From contig BAXO01000003.1 in assembly GCA_001310555.1 (NCBI GenBank), positions 1-64,000 of the forward strand: a stretch of 64,000 bases of DNA. Direction: 5' to 3'. Made by a program: the position numbers and the translations under genes. Positions 52,794-62,057 of the stretch are shown here, in pieces. This DNA comes from Bacillus sp. JCM 19058 (GTDB taxonomy: Bacteria; Bacillota; Bacilli; Bacillales_H; Bacillaceae_D). Each line of letters opens with the position of its first letter. The first letter of the stretch is position 1. Below the pieces are notes generated by a model. The model did not search any database. It was not told the DNA's origin and saw nothing but the letters and a program-made list of their open reading frames with translations.

Positions 52794-53090
52794 TTACAAC
52801 TTGATTTCGATCTCTGTCCCATCACTACTTTTGATCTCAACGATCGTTAAGCCTTTATAATTCTTCAACGTTCTCAGTAATTCCCGAAGCTGCTTTCGTT
52901 CGATCGGGACAGGATATATTGAAGCTTCGGCTTCGCTCTCTCTATCGGTAGCCTGTTTACTAGCAATCATTCTCCAAAACGGCCGGGTCGTTACGACCCA
53001 TCCCCCAGTCTGCAAAAGAGTATAAGGGAGGGGGACTACAAATGAACGTTCGTCTTTATGCTTCACCTTCACTTTGATCATGCTGCTCAC
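52794..53090 (-). CDS. Hypothetical protein, third gene of the DUF2089 set
   Basis: A 98-residue basic protein, starting MSSMIKVKVKHKDERSFVVP and ending with TLKNYKGLTIVEIKSSDGTE then IEIKL. Its last part (VEIxSSDGTxIxI) resembles the end of the protein encoded just upstream (VDITSSDGDIVSVVIE), so the two may share a small beta domain. No membrane segment or known motif is visible. The GTG start overlaps the upstream stop, so translation is coupled. I do not recognise the family; a role with the DUF2089 regulator is inferred only from the operon. Confidence 0.6.
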   Translation of the reverse strand: MSSMIKVKVKHKDERSFVVPLPYTLLQTGGWVVTTRPFWRMIASKQATDRESEAEASIYPVPIERKQLRELLRTLKNYKGLTIVEIKSSDGTEIEIKL

Positions 53091-53490
53091 TCAATAACGA
53101 CAGACACTATATCGCCATCGGAGCTAGTTATATCGACAATTTGTCCCTCAAGCTCGTTTTCAATCGCATCCGTGATTAAATCAATATCGAGCGTTTCAAT
53201 ATCCTTTACATATTTTGAAGACTCTGGGATTTTTGAGGCAATACTAAGCCTGATTTCAAACCTATTTTTATTAAGCGCAATGGCAAATTAACATTTACCT
53301 TATCTCCATTCTCAGAAGAAATGCGTATTTTCAATGCTTTGTCTAAATAGGTGGATTCGTGGTTAACCGGTGTAATCCTTGCGTCTTCCTTCTCTTGTTC
53401 TTGCATGGCATTAATGAGCTCTGTCGCTTCTTCAGAGTTTATTTTGCCGTCTTGTACCATTGCTAAGATTCTTGAAATTTCTTCCTTCAT
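53087..53490 (-). CDS. SHOCT-like N-terminal domain protein (one frameshift)
   Basis: A protein of about 134 residues. The N-terminus MKEEISRILAMVQDGKINSE followed by EATELINAMQEQEKE is a short helical SHOCT-like module, which in Bacillus (for example YvlB-type proteins) precedes bacterial-adhesin-like or anti-sigma-like domains. The middle, LKIRISSENGDKVNVNLPLR with LIKIGLKSGL, is the start of a beta-rich part. One base is missing near 53250: SGLSIASKIPESSKYVKDIE is expected and leads to a stop at 53087. AGGAGGAATTGATCAG precedes ATG 53490. It overlaps the next gene and follows the DUF2089 gene by 16 bases. Confidence 0.65.
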
Positions 53491-53506
53491 CTGATCAATT
53501 CCTCCT

Positions 53507-53868
53507 TTATTCTCCCTTTAACATTTTTAATGCTTCCGCCGTTGTAATTTCACCTTTTTCCAGCATCGAAACAACCTTTTTTTTCATCGAATTCCTTTTT
53601 CTTTTCGGTATATCCGAGGGCAGCCACGACATCGTTCAGCTTACCTCTAACAGTCGGATAGGAAATACCCATTTCCTTTTCTACTTCCTTAATATTCCCA
53701 CGACATTTTAGAAAAACTTCAATAAACTGGTATTGCTCTCGATTGAGCGAGGCTAGCTTCGACAGCTGAAAATCGTTTTCTATCGTTGTATGGCAATTGG
53801 CGCAATGGAGTCTAGTTACTTTCATCGTATGACTACACACTGGACATGCCGTAATGATCGGATATGTC
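53507..53868 (-). CDS. DUF2089 family protein, zinc-ribbon plus helix-turn-helix (one frameshift)
   Basis: A probable small DNA-binding regulator. A zinc-ribbon pair CPVC...CANC occupies residues 9-28, followed by a helical HTH-like segment (LNREQYQFIEVFLKCRGNIK; EVEKEMGISYPTVRGKLNDV) typical of DUF2089. Eight T at 53577-53584 on the plus strand (seven expected) scramble the C-terminus; removing one gives KKVVSMLEKGEITTAEALKM then LKGE and a stop at 53507. This tail resembles the SHOCT-like helix of the next protein (DGKINSEEATELI). ATG 53868 (MTYPIITACPVC) has AAAGGAGAGACGT upstream. First of a three-gene overlapping set. Confidence 0.75.
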
Positions 53869-54154
53869 ATACGTCTCTCCTTTCGTTTGATTAATATTAT
53901 GATACATAACAATTTAATTTATATCAACGTATTTTTTTTAAAATATTTAATTCAATACTTGATTATTTTAATTTCTTTTATTATTTTTTTTAATATTCAC
54001 CTCATACCAAATGAACATTATAGAACGAGCTTTTATTTAGATGAAATGGATAACGATTAAATATTGTAAAGAATTGCTGTTATTAGGAGCGTCTTTGACT
54101 AGAGGTCTTTTTAAGATGCCTTGACAACGGAATAATGAAGTTTAAGTCTGCTTT

Positions 54155-54412
54155 TAAATGAATCAATTTCATCATTCAATGATTGAGTGTAAAATCGGAA
54201 CACTATACTTTCCACTCTAGTGGTCGCTTTCCGCGGGCGGCTGGTAACCTTCGTCGGGCAAAGCCCTCCTAGTCTTACCGGGGCCTTTCCTTCCGCAGGA
54301 GTCGACCACCTGCCGTTCCAACCTTTACAATGGCCATTTAAAATAGCGAACCATTCTGTGTAAGTCGGCTAATGATCTTCGCATTTATTTCTGAAATAGG
54401 CATTTATGAAAT
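54155..54412. repeat. Structured dispersed repeat, copy B
   Basis: Inverted copy of 1-257. The GC-rich core spans about 54220-54314 and contains TGGTCGCTTTCCGCGGGCGG. Differences between copies include TAGTGGTCG against GGTGGTCG at the base of the stem, and a rearranged 25-base patch near 54186-54212. It lies between the DUF2089 set and an acetyltransferase. The stretch 53869-54154 upstream is AT-rich and holds only the promoter region of the DUF2089 set. Confidence 0.85.
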
Positions 54413-54427
54413 TCACTCTAATATAAA

Positions 54428-54484
54428 AAAAAGCAGCAGAGTTTAAGGACGTGTAATTTTGTCCTTACCTACCGCTGCCTTTAT
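54428..54484 (-). terminator. Terminator downstream of the acetyltransferase gene
   Basis: On the minus strand GGCAGC and TAAGGAC pair with GTCCTTA and GCTGCT (with an internal loop), followed by a run of eight T. It lies about 140 bases after the gene's stop. Confidence 0.65.
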
Positions 54485-54623
54485 GTTTTGTAAAGCCCGA
54501 TTGTCTCAGGTTTAAAAGCTCTGTTTTTATTGGTGAACAGATTGCTACAATCAAGCGCTAAATACAATCGCTCGATTTTGCTACGGCCCTGCGACAAGAA
54601 ATGATCGTGCCTTGTAGCCGGGC

Positions 54624-55051
54624 TCAGTTCAATTGTTTCTGTAACAGCACTTCATCAGCCTTTACATAATTACCGTGCTCATACGTTGCGATCGCAATAG
54701 TATTCTGTATACCCGTTAATATTTTAATCTCTTCGACTCCACGAGATTTAAGGTTTTCTTCTAAGCAAGAAATTAACGAAGCAGCGATTCCCTTCCTTCG
54801 CGCTGATTCTTCCACATACATCTCCGTTATTTCTCCCTGAAGCTCTTTATAACAAAACGACTCGAAACTTTGGGCGCAGCAAACGCTACAACTTTGCCCG
54901 CCATCTCAGCTACGGCTATCAATTCGTTACTTTTATCCAAACTCTCAATGATTTCTAATGAAGGTCTCTTATCACCTCCGTTAAACTCTTGATTCAGCCT
55001 AGCAAGTGCTTCCGCGTCATTTTCAGTAGCCAGTCTGACCTTTATCTCCAA
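54624..55051 (-). CDS. GNAT family N-acetyltransferase (one frameshift)
   Basis: Acetyl-CoA-dependent acetyltransferase of about 142 residues. The start is IKVRLATENDAEALARLNQE and the acetyl-CoA loop is MYVEESARRKGIAASLISCL (R/QxxGxA pattern). One C appears to be missing near 54881: SFESFCYKELQGEITEMYVE is expected before the loop, whereas the given reading ends 16 residues earlier at SFREK. Substrate unknown. GGAAGGAGATTG-type sequence lies upstream of the start. Low-copy neighbours: repeat copy B downstream and AT-rich DNA upstream. Confidence 0.8.
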
Positions 55052-55475
55052 AGTTCAATCTCCTTCCCCATTCGCTTAATGGTCTTATTATAGGATATTT
55101 ACTTAAAACTAATCAATTATGAATAAACGGTCAATGGCGAAAAAGCTTAATTGGAGTAGGCCGGCACTATGATTTGACCGATAGATGATAATAGCTTATA
55201 AATACTTTGAAAATTGAAAAATTGTGTCTAATTTTAATAAAATATATAAAGGTGGAAATCAAGACAAACGTAGATTGAAAATTGAAAACACCGCGTGGGA
55301 TCTTTTATTCCCTAGAGTTGCTGAGTTTCTTATTATTCATTCAACAGAGGCAGATTATTTTATTCCATTCTTTCTTTCACACGATGAGGGTTTTAAGCAG
55401 TATAAGGTCTGCAAAACCTTTATTTTCGGTTCGAATCCGAATACTGCCTTTTTAAAGAAAAGGAGGTGTCATACT

Positions 55476-55631
55476 TTGTCAGATAAAATAGAAAGAAAGG
55501 ACATTCAACCTATCTATTATACTTTTTGTCCGAAGCATCCAAATTGTTGCTATGTTGAAGGGTGTGCGGCTGAATGGATTCATATACCAAGTACAGGGGA
55601 GGAATATTTCAGCCAATGTAGGTGTCCCTAA
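55476..55631 (+). CDS. Small cysteine-rich protein of unknown function
   Basis: A 51-residue reading from TTG 55476, with AGGAGG 9 bases upstream, encodes LSDKIERKDIQPIYYTFCPK followed by HPNCCYVEGCAAEWIHIP and a tail with FSQCRCP. Six cysteines and a His in a C-H-CC-C-C-C arrangement suggest a metal-binding or disulfide-linked peptide. The same frame is open upstream to 55224, but that part is AT-rich and has no ribosome site, so I start at the TTG. I do not recognise the family. Confidence 0.45.
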   Translation: MSDKIERKDIQPIYYTFCPKHPNCCYVEGCAAEWIHIPSTGEEYFSQCRCP

Positions 55632-56184
55632 GGTATACTATTAAGGAAAAGGAAGAATCATTCTAAAAGGGACCAAGATACAAACGAAGCAAAAGGTTAT
55701 TTGGATTTAGATAAGTAATCTCAGTTCCAAACAATACTTTATATTTTTTTTAATTACGCCCCAATTATCCCTATGCTTACGGGAATGATTGGGGCGTAGA
55801 AATGTCCATCCAAATTATCTTTTCCTTTTCGTTATTTTAGCAAGAAAGGGTAAGGGTCCCTACTTGCTAAAACCTTAGCCGGCTTGTTCGTTTTACGATT
55901 CGGAAGGCAAAAAAAGGAAATGGAAAATAAAAAACAGCCGTTCAGGTGCAATCTTTGTTAAAAACATATGGAAGAACTAGGTTGATGTCATTTAAAACAT
56001 TTGAATAATGTCGGGAGAGCTTAAAATTTTATATACTGCAAACAACATTTACGAACGGGCAGGATAGTGAAAAAATTAATTGACGATATTAAAGTGCTTT
56101 TTCAACTATATTATGTTAATATTTAACTGTCTGAAAATTTAAACACTCAATTAGAGGACAATCTCTGTGTAGGAGGTAGATATT
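55632..56184. other. AT-rich intergenic region with one strong hairpin
   Basis: About 550 bases. TACGCCCCAAT (55754-55764) and ATTGGGGCGTA (55789-55799) form a perfect 11-bp stem, extended inwards by CCC/GGG. There is no T run after it on either strand. Nothing else recognised; base composition is clearly lower in GC than the flanking metabolic genes. Confidence 0.5.
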
Positions 56185-56241
56185 ATGAGAATGAAAAAAT
56201 ATATCGCCGTTAAGAACATTAAGGGGAAAACGTCAAATTAA
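56185..56241 (+). CDS. Possible 18-residue ORF
   Basis: ATG 56185 follows TAGGAGGTAGATATT, one of the best ribosome sites in the window, and encodes MRMKKYIAVKNIKGKTSN. It ends 37 bases before the isochorismatase-type start. It could be a leader peptide, or the start of a gene broken by an indel at the A6 run; no homology is evident. Confidence 0.3.
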   Translation: MRMKKYIAVKNIKGKTSN

Positions 56242-56278
56242 ATAAAGCGTTTCCCCAAATTTGAGAGGGGAAAAATAT

Positions 56279-56836
56279 TTGAAACAAATACTATTAATCA
56301 TTGATGCTCAGCAGGAATTAATTGAAGGGAATCAAGAAGAGAGTGCTGTTTACAAAAAGGAACAACTTATCACAAATATCAATGCAGTGATTGAAAAAGC
56401 AAATAATATTAATGTTCCTGTTGTCTTTGTAAGGGACTTGGAGGTTGCAGAAGGTACAGGCAAAGGTTTTCAAGTTCATGAAAAAATTAATGTACCTACA
56501 AATGCAAATTTCTTTGAAAAAACTGCAACGAATTCGTTTCATGGTACAGGACTTCTAAATTACTTAAAATCTCAAGAGATTGGACATGTGGTTGTAATGG
56601 GATGTGCAACTCAACATTGCATAGACAGTGCAGTCCGAACGGCGACTATTAATGGATTGGATGTCACCTTAGTTGGAGATGGACATTCAACAACAGACGG
56701 CGATGTTTTAAGTGCGGAACAAATTATAAAGCACCATAACGAAACTCTTCATGGACATTACAATGTTGAAAACTTTTCAATTGTAAGAAATTCAGAAGAA
56801 GAGTTATTCTATCCAACACATAATTCATATAGGTAA
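56279..56836 (+). CDS. Isochorismatase-family cysteine hydrolase
   Basis: A hydrolase of about 185 residues with the family triad: Asp in ILLIIDAQQELIEG, Lys-type position in FFEKTATNSFHGTGLLNYLK, and nucleophile Cys in VVVMGCATQHCIDSAVRTA. It includes nicotinamidases and many enzymes of unknown substrate. TTG 56279 is chosen because GAGAGGGGAAAAA precedes it and homologs begin near KQILLIIDAQ; an in-frame TTG at 56261 is the alternative. The frame is intact. The gene is AT-rich and isolated, suggesting acquisition, but no mobile element is attached. Confidence 0.82.
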   Translation: MKQILLIIDAQQELIEGNQEESAVYKKEQLITNINAVIEKANNINVPVVFVRDLEVAEGTGKGFQVHEKINVPTNANFFEKTATNSFHGTGLLNYLKSQEIGHVVVMGCATQHCIDSAVRTATINGLDVTLVGDGHSTTDGDVLSAEQIIKHHNETLHGHYNVENFSIVRNSEEELFYPTHNSYR

Positions 56837-56853
56837 AAATGAATTAGTAAAGC

Positions 56854-56895
56854 AATATCCCAATTTCTTAGTTCAATTTAAGAGATTGGGATATT
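56854..56895 (+). terminator. Terminator of the isochorismatase-family gene
   Basis: AATATCCCAAT pairs with ATTGGGATATT (11 bp), with further TCTTA/TAAGA pairing, followed by ATTATTAT. Confidence 0.75.
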
Positions 56896-57005
56896 ATTAT
56901 GGGTAAAAAAATTATTAAGATTGAATGGAATATAATTCAAAACCCTAAAGTATGTGAAAGACTACACTTAAAGTAACGGGTGCGTTAGTTTAACAAACCA
57001 AATTT

Positions 57006-57046
57006 AAAAAGTCGGTTCCTTAGCGTATAGGAATTCGACTTTTTTT
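57006..57046. terminator. Bidirectional hairpin near the DUF418 gene
   Basis: AAAAAGTCG pairs with CGACTTTTT and GTTCCT with AGGAAT; T runs lie on both strands. It could terminate the DUF418 gene (minus) that ends at 57121. Confidence 0.7.
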
Positions 57047-57120
57047 AGTTTGCAATTTGCTTAGCGTATAAAATTCGCGTTTTGTCGATAGTGAGACGCT
57101 TTCTTCTTGAAGCGCCCTTT

Positions 57121-58303
57121 CTACATAACCTTCTTCTCTTGCTCTTGTACTTTGCGTGAATAAATCAGTCGTCGCAAAAGCGCATCCGCAGGCCCTGCTT
57201 GCCCTCTTTTTTCCAAAACGAAAGAGAATAAAACACCAATCAACCAAGCTAATAGGGCGATTAATGCTGCACCTGTTGCGTGAACCATCCCGCCTATCCA
57301 AGTAACGGCTCTGAGAGGATAATGGCAATAATGGTCGATTGAAGGATATAGCAGGTGAGTGAACGTTTCCCTGCAGCTGCCAACGCGCGCGTAATCATTC
57401 CTAGCTTTTTCGATAATGGAATACTGAGTAATCCAAATAACGCTGCATACCCAATCCCACCAAAAACGCCTGTTAAAATTTGAACACCATATAGTACACC
57501 ACCAACCATCGGATCTGGAGACCACATCCCAACCCCAATAAGCGTAATGGGTAACGCTCCAGCAACCGATACAAGAATGCCAACGATAGACATGATGGTT
57601 AGAAATTTGCGATGTTTCTCGGGTTGTAAAAGGATACCTTGTCTTCCCGCCCAAACACCTAACAATATGATAATGATAATTGGATAGAAAAGTAGCTAAT
57701 TAACATGCCAAATGGGTAAGAAATCAATCGTTCAATTATTCCCATTAAAGAGTAATCAGCCATTTCATAGGCAGCTGCATCGGACATAAAGAGCCCCAGT
57801 CCCATAGCCACTGCAGTGATGATAAAAAACGGCGTGAGTAAAGCCGATGTTATGAAAAGGAACCGATCCGACCGATAAAGCAACCAGCTTATTAGTAAAA
57901 TAGCTAACCCATAGGGACCAAGAATTTCGCCGCCAAACACGAAAGTACCGTGAATCACCCCAAAGAGTAAAAGGAAATATCCTCTACGTCGAATTAACTT
58001 TTTGATATCTCTTCCAGACATGCCTTTTTCGATTTGACGATTAACCACGATTGCTAATCCCATCCCGAATAATACGGCAAACATTGGATAAGCTCTGCTA
58101 TCCAAGAAGATGAAACTTAAAAGATTTACGGTCTGATCTAACGATGTCCCCCCAGCTGGACGAGTGTATACCCCTAATTCTACATTAAACAGGTAGGTTG
58201 GTGCATAAGCCATTGCAATTAATAAAAGCATAAATCCTCTTGCAATGTCCGGAGCAAGAGAACGTTTTGAATAATTAGCAGCATTCATTTCGTTATTTTT
58301 CAC
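57121..58303 (-). CDS. DUF418 (YeiB-like) membrane protein (two frameshifts)
   Basis: A polytopic membrane protein of about 393 residues. The N-terminal acyltransferase-3-like start (RSLAPDIARGFMLLLIAMAY) with FDSRAYPMFAVLFGMGLAI-type sequence and the C-terminal DUF418 part (YAALFGLLSIPLSKKLGMIT; AAGKRSLTCYILQSTIIAII) fit the YeiB family, whose role is unknown. About 10 membrane segments. Frame changes occur near 57695 (YFFYPIIIIILLGVWAGRQG expected) and near 57296 (before WIGGMVHATGAALIALLAWL). GTG 58303 is favoured as start because GGGGTG lies upstream; longer in-frame starts have no ribosome site. Confidence 0.78.
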
Positions 58304-58550
58304 AAAGTCACCCCACAAAAAAAGATTTGTCTGTTTGTTTCCGTTAGTGTCAAAAGTTCGCAAAAACCATCAGAAACTCCGAAAAGGCTTATGCCACATT
58401 TCGTTGTTCCTGAACCTCTTGTCAGTTTTTTGGATTTTTATATGATCGTCCGGTGGACCAGTCTTCGTGATACGCTACCGAGTAGTTGGTTACCAAACGT
58501 CCGATAGTTGGGCTGAAGCCATATTTACTTGAACCGTGAAGCAAAGAATT

Positions 58551-58679
58551 CTATCTCACGACTCGGAATATGAGCCAAGATATTTCGCATGAAGTGCACG
58601 TTGCATCTTTGCCAGGAGCACCCCAAGGCAGTAGCATTTCTTCAAGAGACGGATTAGAATTCGGATTCGGGTAAGGCAT
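58551..58679 (-). CDS. Short ORF with strong ribosome site, probably a broken gene
   Basis: ATG 58679 follows AAAGGAG by 8 bases and encodes 42 residues starting MPYPNPNSNPSLEEMLLPWG. Coding-like sequence continues in other frames to about 58420 (MRNILAHIPSREIEFFASRF-type and YGFSPTIGRLVTNYS), so this is probably the start of a longer gene interrupted by shifts or decay. The GRLVT segment recalls DinB-like proteins, but this is weak. The surrounding 58304-58912 region has no other recognisable gene. Confidence 0.35.
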   Translation of the reverse strand: MPYPNPNSNPSLEEMLLPWGAPGKDATCTSCEISWLIFRVVR

Positions 58680-58912
58680 TGTTTCAACTCCTTTGGATTT
58701 GTTAGGACACTTACCTATCCGGAGTTGCCGATGACGTCTCCTTAATTAATTTCATTCAATCATATTCACAACACCCCCCTATTGCAGATAGCTAAAATAT
58801 ACATAAAAAAAAACAGCGTCACCACTGTCTTCAGTCATTTTCATGTTCATTTGGAATGACTTTCGTCATTTTAATTTTTCGGAAAGTGGATTTCTTCTAT
58901 GTAAGAACGGTA

Positions 58913-59180
58913 TCAATTAGAAGCAAGACTTCCTAGAATGGCAATCCCAAACACATTCCCCAGATCGTACATTATTTCTTCCATCGCTGAAGCATTACCA
59001 GCTTTTTCTACTGGCGTTCCAATCATAATAATAGGTGTTGCAATCGCTAAAGTACCAGTCCCCGTACCAATGAGTATTAATGCAATGAGTAAAGTGGAAT
59101 ACTCTGACGGATGTCCTACAAAAAGCAGTCGCTATACCAAGTGATAATATTAATTTCGGCCCACCTTCTGGGCAGCAAGT
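58913..59180 (-). pseudogene. Remnant of a DHA2-type MFS drug transporter
   Basis: The minus strand carries GGPKLILSLGIATAF near 59170, then after a frame change GTLAIATPIIMIGTPVEKAG and NASAMEEIMYDLGNVFGIAI followed by LGSLAS and a stop at 58913. This corresponds to helices 11-13 of QacA/SmvA-like 14-helix efflux pumps. The N-terminal 10 helices and the C-terminal helix are absent, so this is a true fragment rather than an indel artefact. Confidence 0.7.
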
Positions 59181-59369
59181 CAAAGCATTAGGGAATCAGA
59201 GCGAAGATTCCCCTCCCCGCCCTTGCTTCCCTTAGGACTTTATCATTATTAGCACTATCTAATTACTCCTTCATGCTTAGGCCCGAAAAATGATCGACAT
59301 AATAGGTTGCGCATTGACGGATTTCTATTCGAGCAGCTTCGAGTGACTACTAGATATCGAAGTGTCCCT

Positions 59370-60531
59370 TCAATTTTGTGCAATCTTTTTTTCAATAATT
59401 CGGATTTCACGCTTCGCCATTTCTTCGATATATTCCTTCCCGGGGACGATCTGTTCTGGCGGGAACACTCCTTTTTTTACTGATTGTTCCGTTCCCGATC
59501 ATTTGGGCGACGACTGAAATCGTATTAGCGGTCGCTCTTGCCATGGCCGTGATATGATTCGTCCTATCATAAAAAGTGGTCATCTCGTATTCATACGTAG
59601 TTTTTTTTACCGTTTTTCTCTCCGGATACCATGACGCGAAGTAAGACTGCGTCATCTTTGCCTTTTAACGCAACGATTGGATCGAGCACCCTTAATAGCA
59701 CGTCACGCGGTTTCACCTTTTTTTCCGTTAAGCTCGACTGCGTAATCATTTCGGGTCAGGTTCAAATCGATGAGCAGCTTAAATTTTTTTTGCGTGGCCA
59801 GGGTAACGAACGGTTTTATATTCCAGCTCGTTTAGAAAAGGGTAGGAGTGAGATAAGGTTGATGTTCCCCCTGATGTATGAAAGGCTTCCAGTGGACCGA
59901 ATTTTTCAAAGTAGACCGTTTCGACCTCCGATAGCGAAGGGACTTCCTGCTTCATGCCGTTACGGATTATTAAAGATGGAGACGTATAGTGATCCAAAAC
60001 TCCTTCCATTGAAAAAAACGTGGTTATATTCAAGCGGAGGTTCAGGTCTGACTGGAATTCCGCCCACAAACATTTTAATCGATTCTACTCGTTCAAGCTT
60101 ACTAACTCCATACCCAGCCAAAATATTGATCATCCTGGTGCAACGCCTAAATCAGGAATGATGGACGTTCGTGCGGCTCTCGCCTTTTCGGTAAGCTCTA
60201 ATACCTTATCGGTAATATGCCCAATATGACCACCGAGATCAACAGCGCTAACTCCTACTTCGATTGCCGTTTCCGCAACAATTTCGTTAAAGGAATAAAA
60301 AAGAGCGTTAATAACGACATCATACTTGCCTATAAACTCGGCAAGCTTTATACGATTGCTAGCATCAAGACGAAAAGGCGTTAATTTGTCCGATTTGAAT
60401 TGAGCGCAAACCTTTTTCGCACGAGAGACATCCAAATCAGCCAAGCCAACAGCCTTTACTTGATTACTTTGTATCAAATCGCGGGCCGCTTCCTTTCCCA
60501 TTAAACCTGCGCCTAAGACAGCCACTTTCAT
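59370..60531 (-). CDS. L-lysine 6-dehydrogenase-like (saccharopine dehydrogenase family; about six frameshifts)
   Basis: Likely oxidises the epsilon-amino group of lysine with NAD+ to give 2-aminoadipate 6-semialdehyde. The Rossmann start is [20 protein letters not shown]; then [54 protein letters not shown] (after correction) and [15 protein letters not shown]. This arrangement is as I recall for the Geobacillus lysine 6-dehydrogenase. About 387 residues. Extra bases at 60012-60018, 59784-59791, 59718-59724, 59601-59608 and 59472-59478, and a missing base near 60137, break it. It is last in the operon with an aldehyde dehydrogenase, TPP enzyme and aminotransferase. Confidence 0.83.
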
Positions 60532-60552
60532 CTGCCGACTCTCCCTTCTGCT

Positions 60553-62057
60553 TTAATCTACATCTATTTGCGCTCGCTGTAGCTTGCCGCTGAAATCGAT
60601 ATAAATCGACTTCCATTCGGTAAAAACGTCTAATGCCGCTGTCCCTGAATCGCGATGCCCATTTCCCGTACCTTTCGTTCCTCCGAACGGCAAATGGATT
60701 TCAGCTCCCGTTGTGCCTGCATTGACATAGACGATTCCGCTATCCAAATCACGCTGTGCGGCGAAGACTTTATTGACATCCTGTGTAAAAATCGAACTCG
60801 ATAAGCCATAGGCGACATTATTGTTGACTTCAATTGCTTCAGCAAAGCTGTTCACTGGGATTAAGGACAGCACCGGGCCAAAAATTTCCTCTTGGGCAAC
60901 CCGCATGGTAGGACTAACATCAGTAAACATCGTCGGAGCAAAGTAGTACCCATTCGCATGTTCCCCATCATCCATAACGTAACCGCCAGCAAGAAGCTTA
61001 GCTCCTTCCGCTTTACCAATGTCGATATAGCTTTTTATTTTCTCTACCGAGCTTTTATTAATAATCGGACCGACTTTCACGCCTTCATTCAAGCCGTTTC
61101 CCACCGTAAGCTTCGCCATTTCGGCTAAAAGCAAGCCTTCCAATCGCTCTTTTACCCTTTCATGAACGATCACCCTGCTGCATGCAGTACATCGCTGACC
61201 GCTCGTTCCAAAAGCGCTCCAAATGATCCCTTCAACAACGAGATCCAGATCGGCATCGTCCATCACAATGACTGCATTTTTACCGCCCATTTCAAGCGAA
61301 ACTTTTTTTTCAGTTGCTCACCGCATTTGCCAGCAATCCTCCTTCCGACCTCATTTGAGCCAGTAAACGAAATCACCCGAATATCCTCATGCTCGACCAG
61401 CGCATTTCCTGCCGTAGGACCGGAGCCAAATACGACATTTAAGACGCCTTTCGGCAAGCCTGCCTCTGTAAAAATTCTAGCAAGCTCGTAAGCCATCAAT
61501 GGAGTTTCATTAGCAGGCTTCCAAACTACTGCATTACCGGCAATGATCGCGGGAAACGATTTCCATGTGGCGATCGCAATCGGAAAATTCCACGGGGTAA
61601 TAATGCCGACAACTCCTACCGGGGCGCGAACACTCATTGCAAATTTGTCTTTTAACTCGGCAGGCGTCGTCTGTCCGAATAAGCGTCTCCCTTCACCAGC
61701 CATATAAAAGGCCATGTCGATTCCTTCCTGCACCTCACCCCGGGCTTCCTCAAGTACCTTTCCATTCTCCATCGTTAAAAGCTGTGACAGTCGTTCCTTC
61801 CTCTCTTTCATGATTGCTCCGACACGATAAAGTACCTCTGCACGCTGTGGCGCGGGAACGAGCATCCATTCCTTTTGTGCCTTTTTAGCTGCTTTAACTG
61901 CATGATTGACTTCGTCAGCTGTTGATAATGGTACCTCAACCAAGCTTTCGCCTGTCGCAGGATTAATGACAGCCGTAAAGGATATACCCGGATTGTCAGC
62001 CCATTCGCCATCGATAAAGTTATTAAGCCTCTTTTCCTTTACAGGTTTATTCATCAT
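60553..62057 (-). CDS. Aldehyde dehydrogenase, proposed 2-aminoadipate-semialdehyde dehydrogenase (one frameshift)
   Basis: NAD(P)+-dependent oxidation of an aldehyde to an acid. Motifs are [20 protein letters not shown] at the N-terminus, [29 protein letters not shown], the base Glu in [12 protein letters not shown], and the catalytic Cys in [14 protein letters not shown]. About 501 residues. Eight T at 61303-61310, where six or nine are needed, break it before [12 protein letters not shown] 62057 is chosen for AAAGGAGG 11 bases upstream and the family start; as written the upstream TPP gene reads into it in the same frame. Neighbouring lysine 6-dehydrogenase suggests 2-aminoadipate semialdehyde as substrate (inference). 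Confidence 0.87.
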
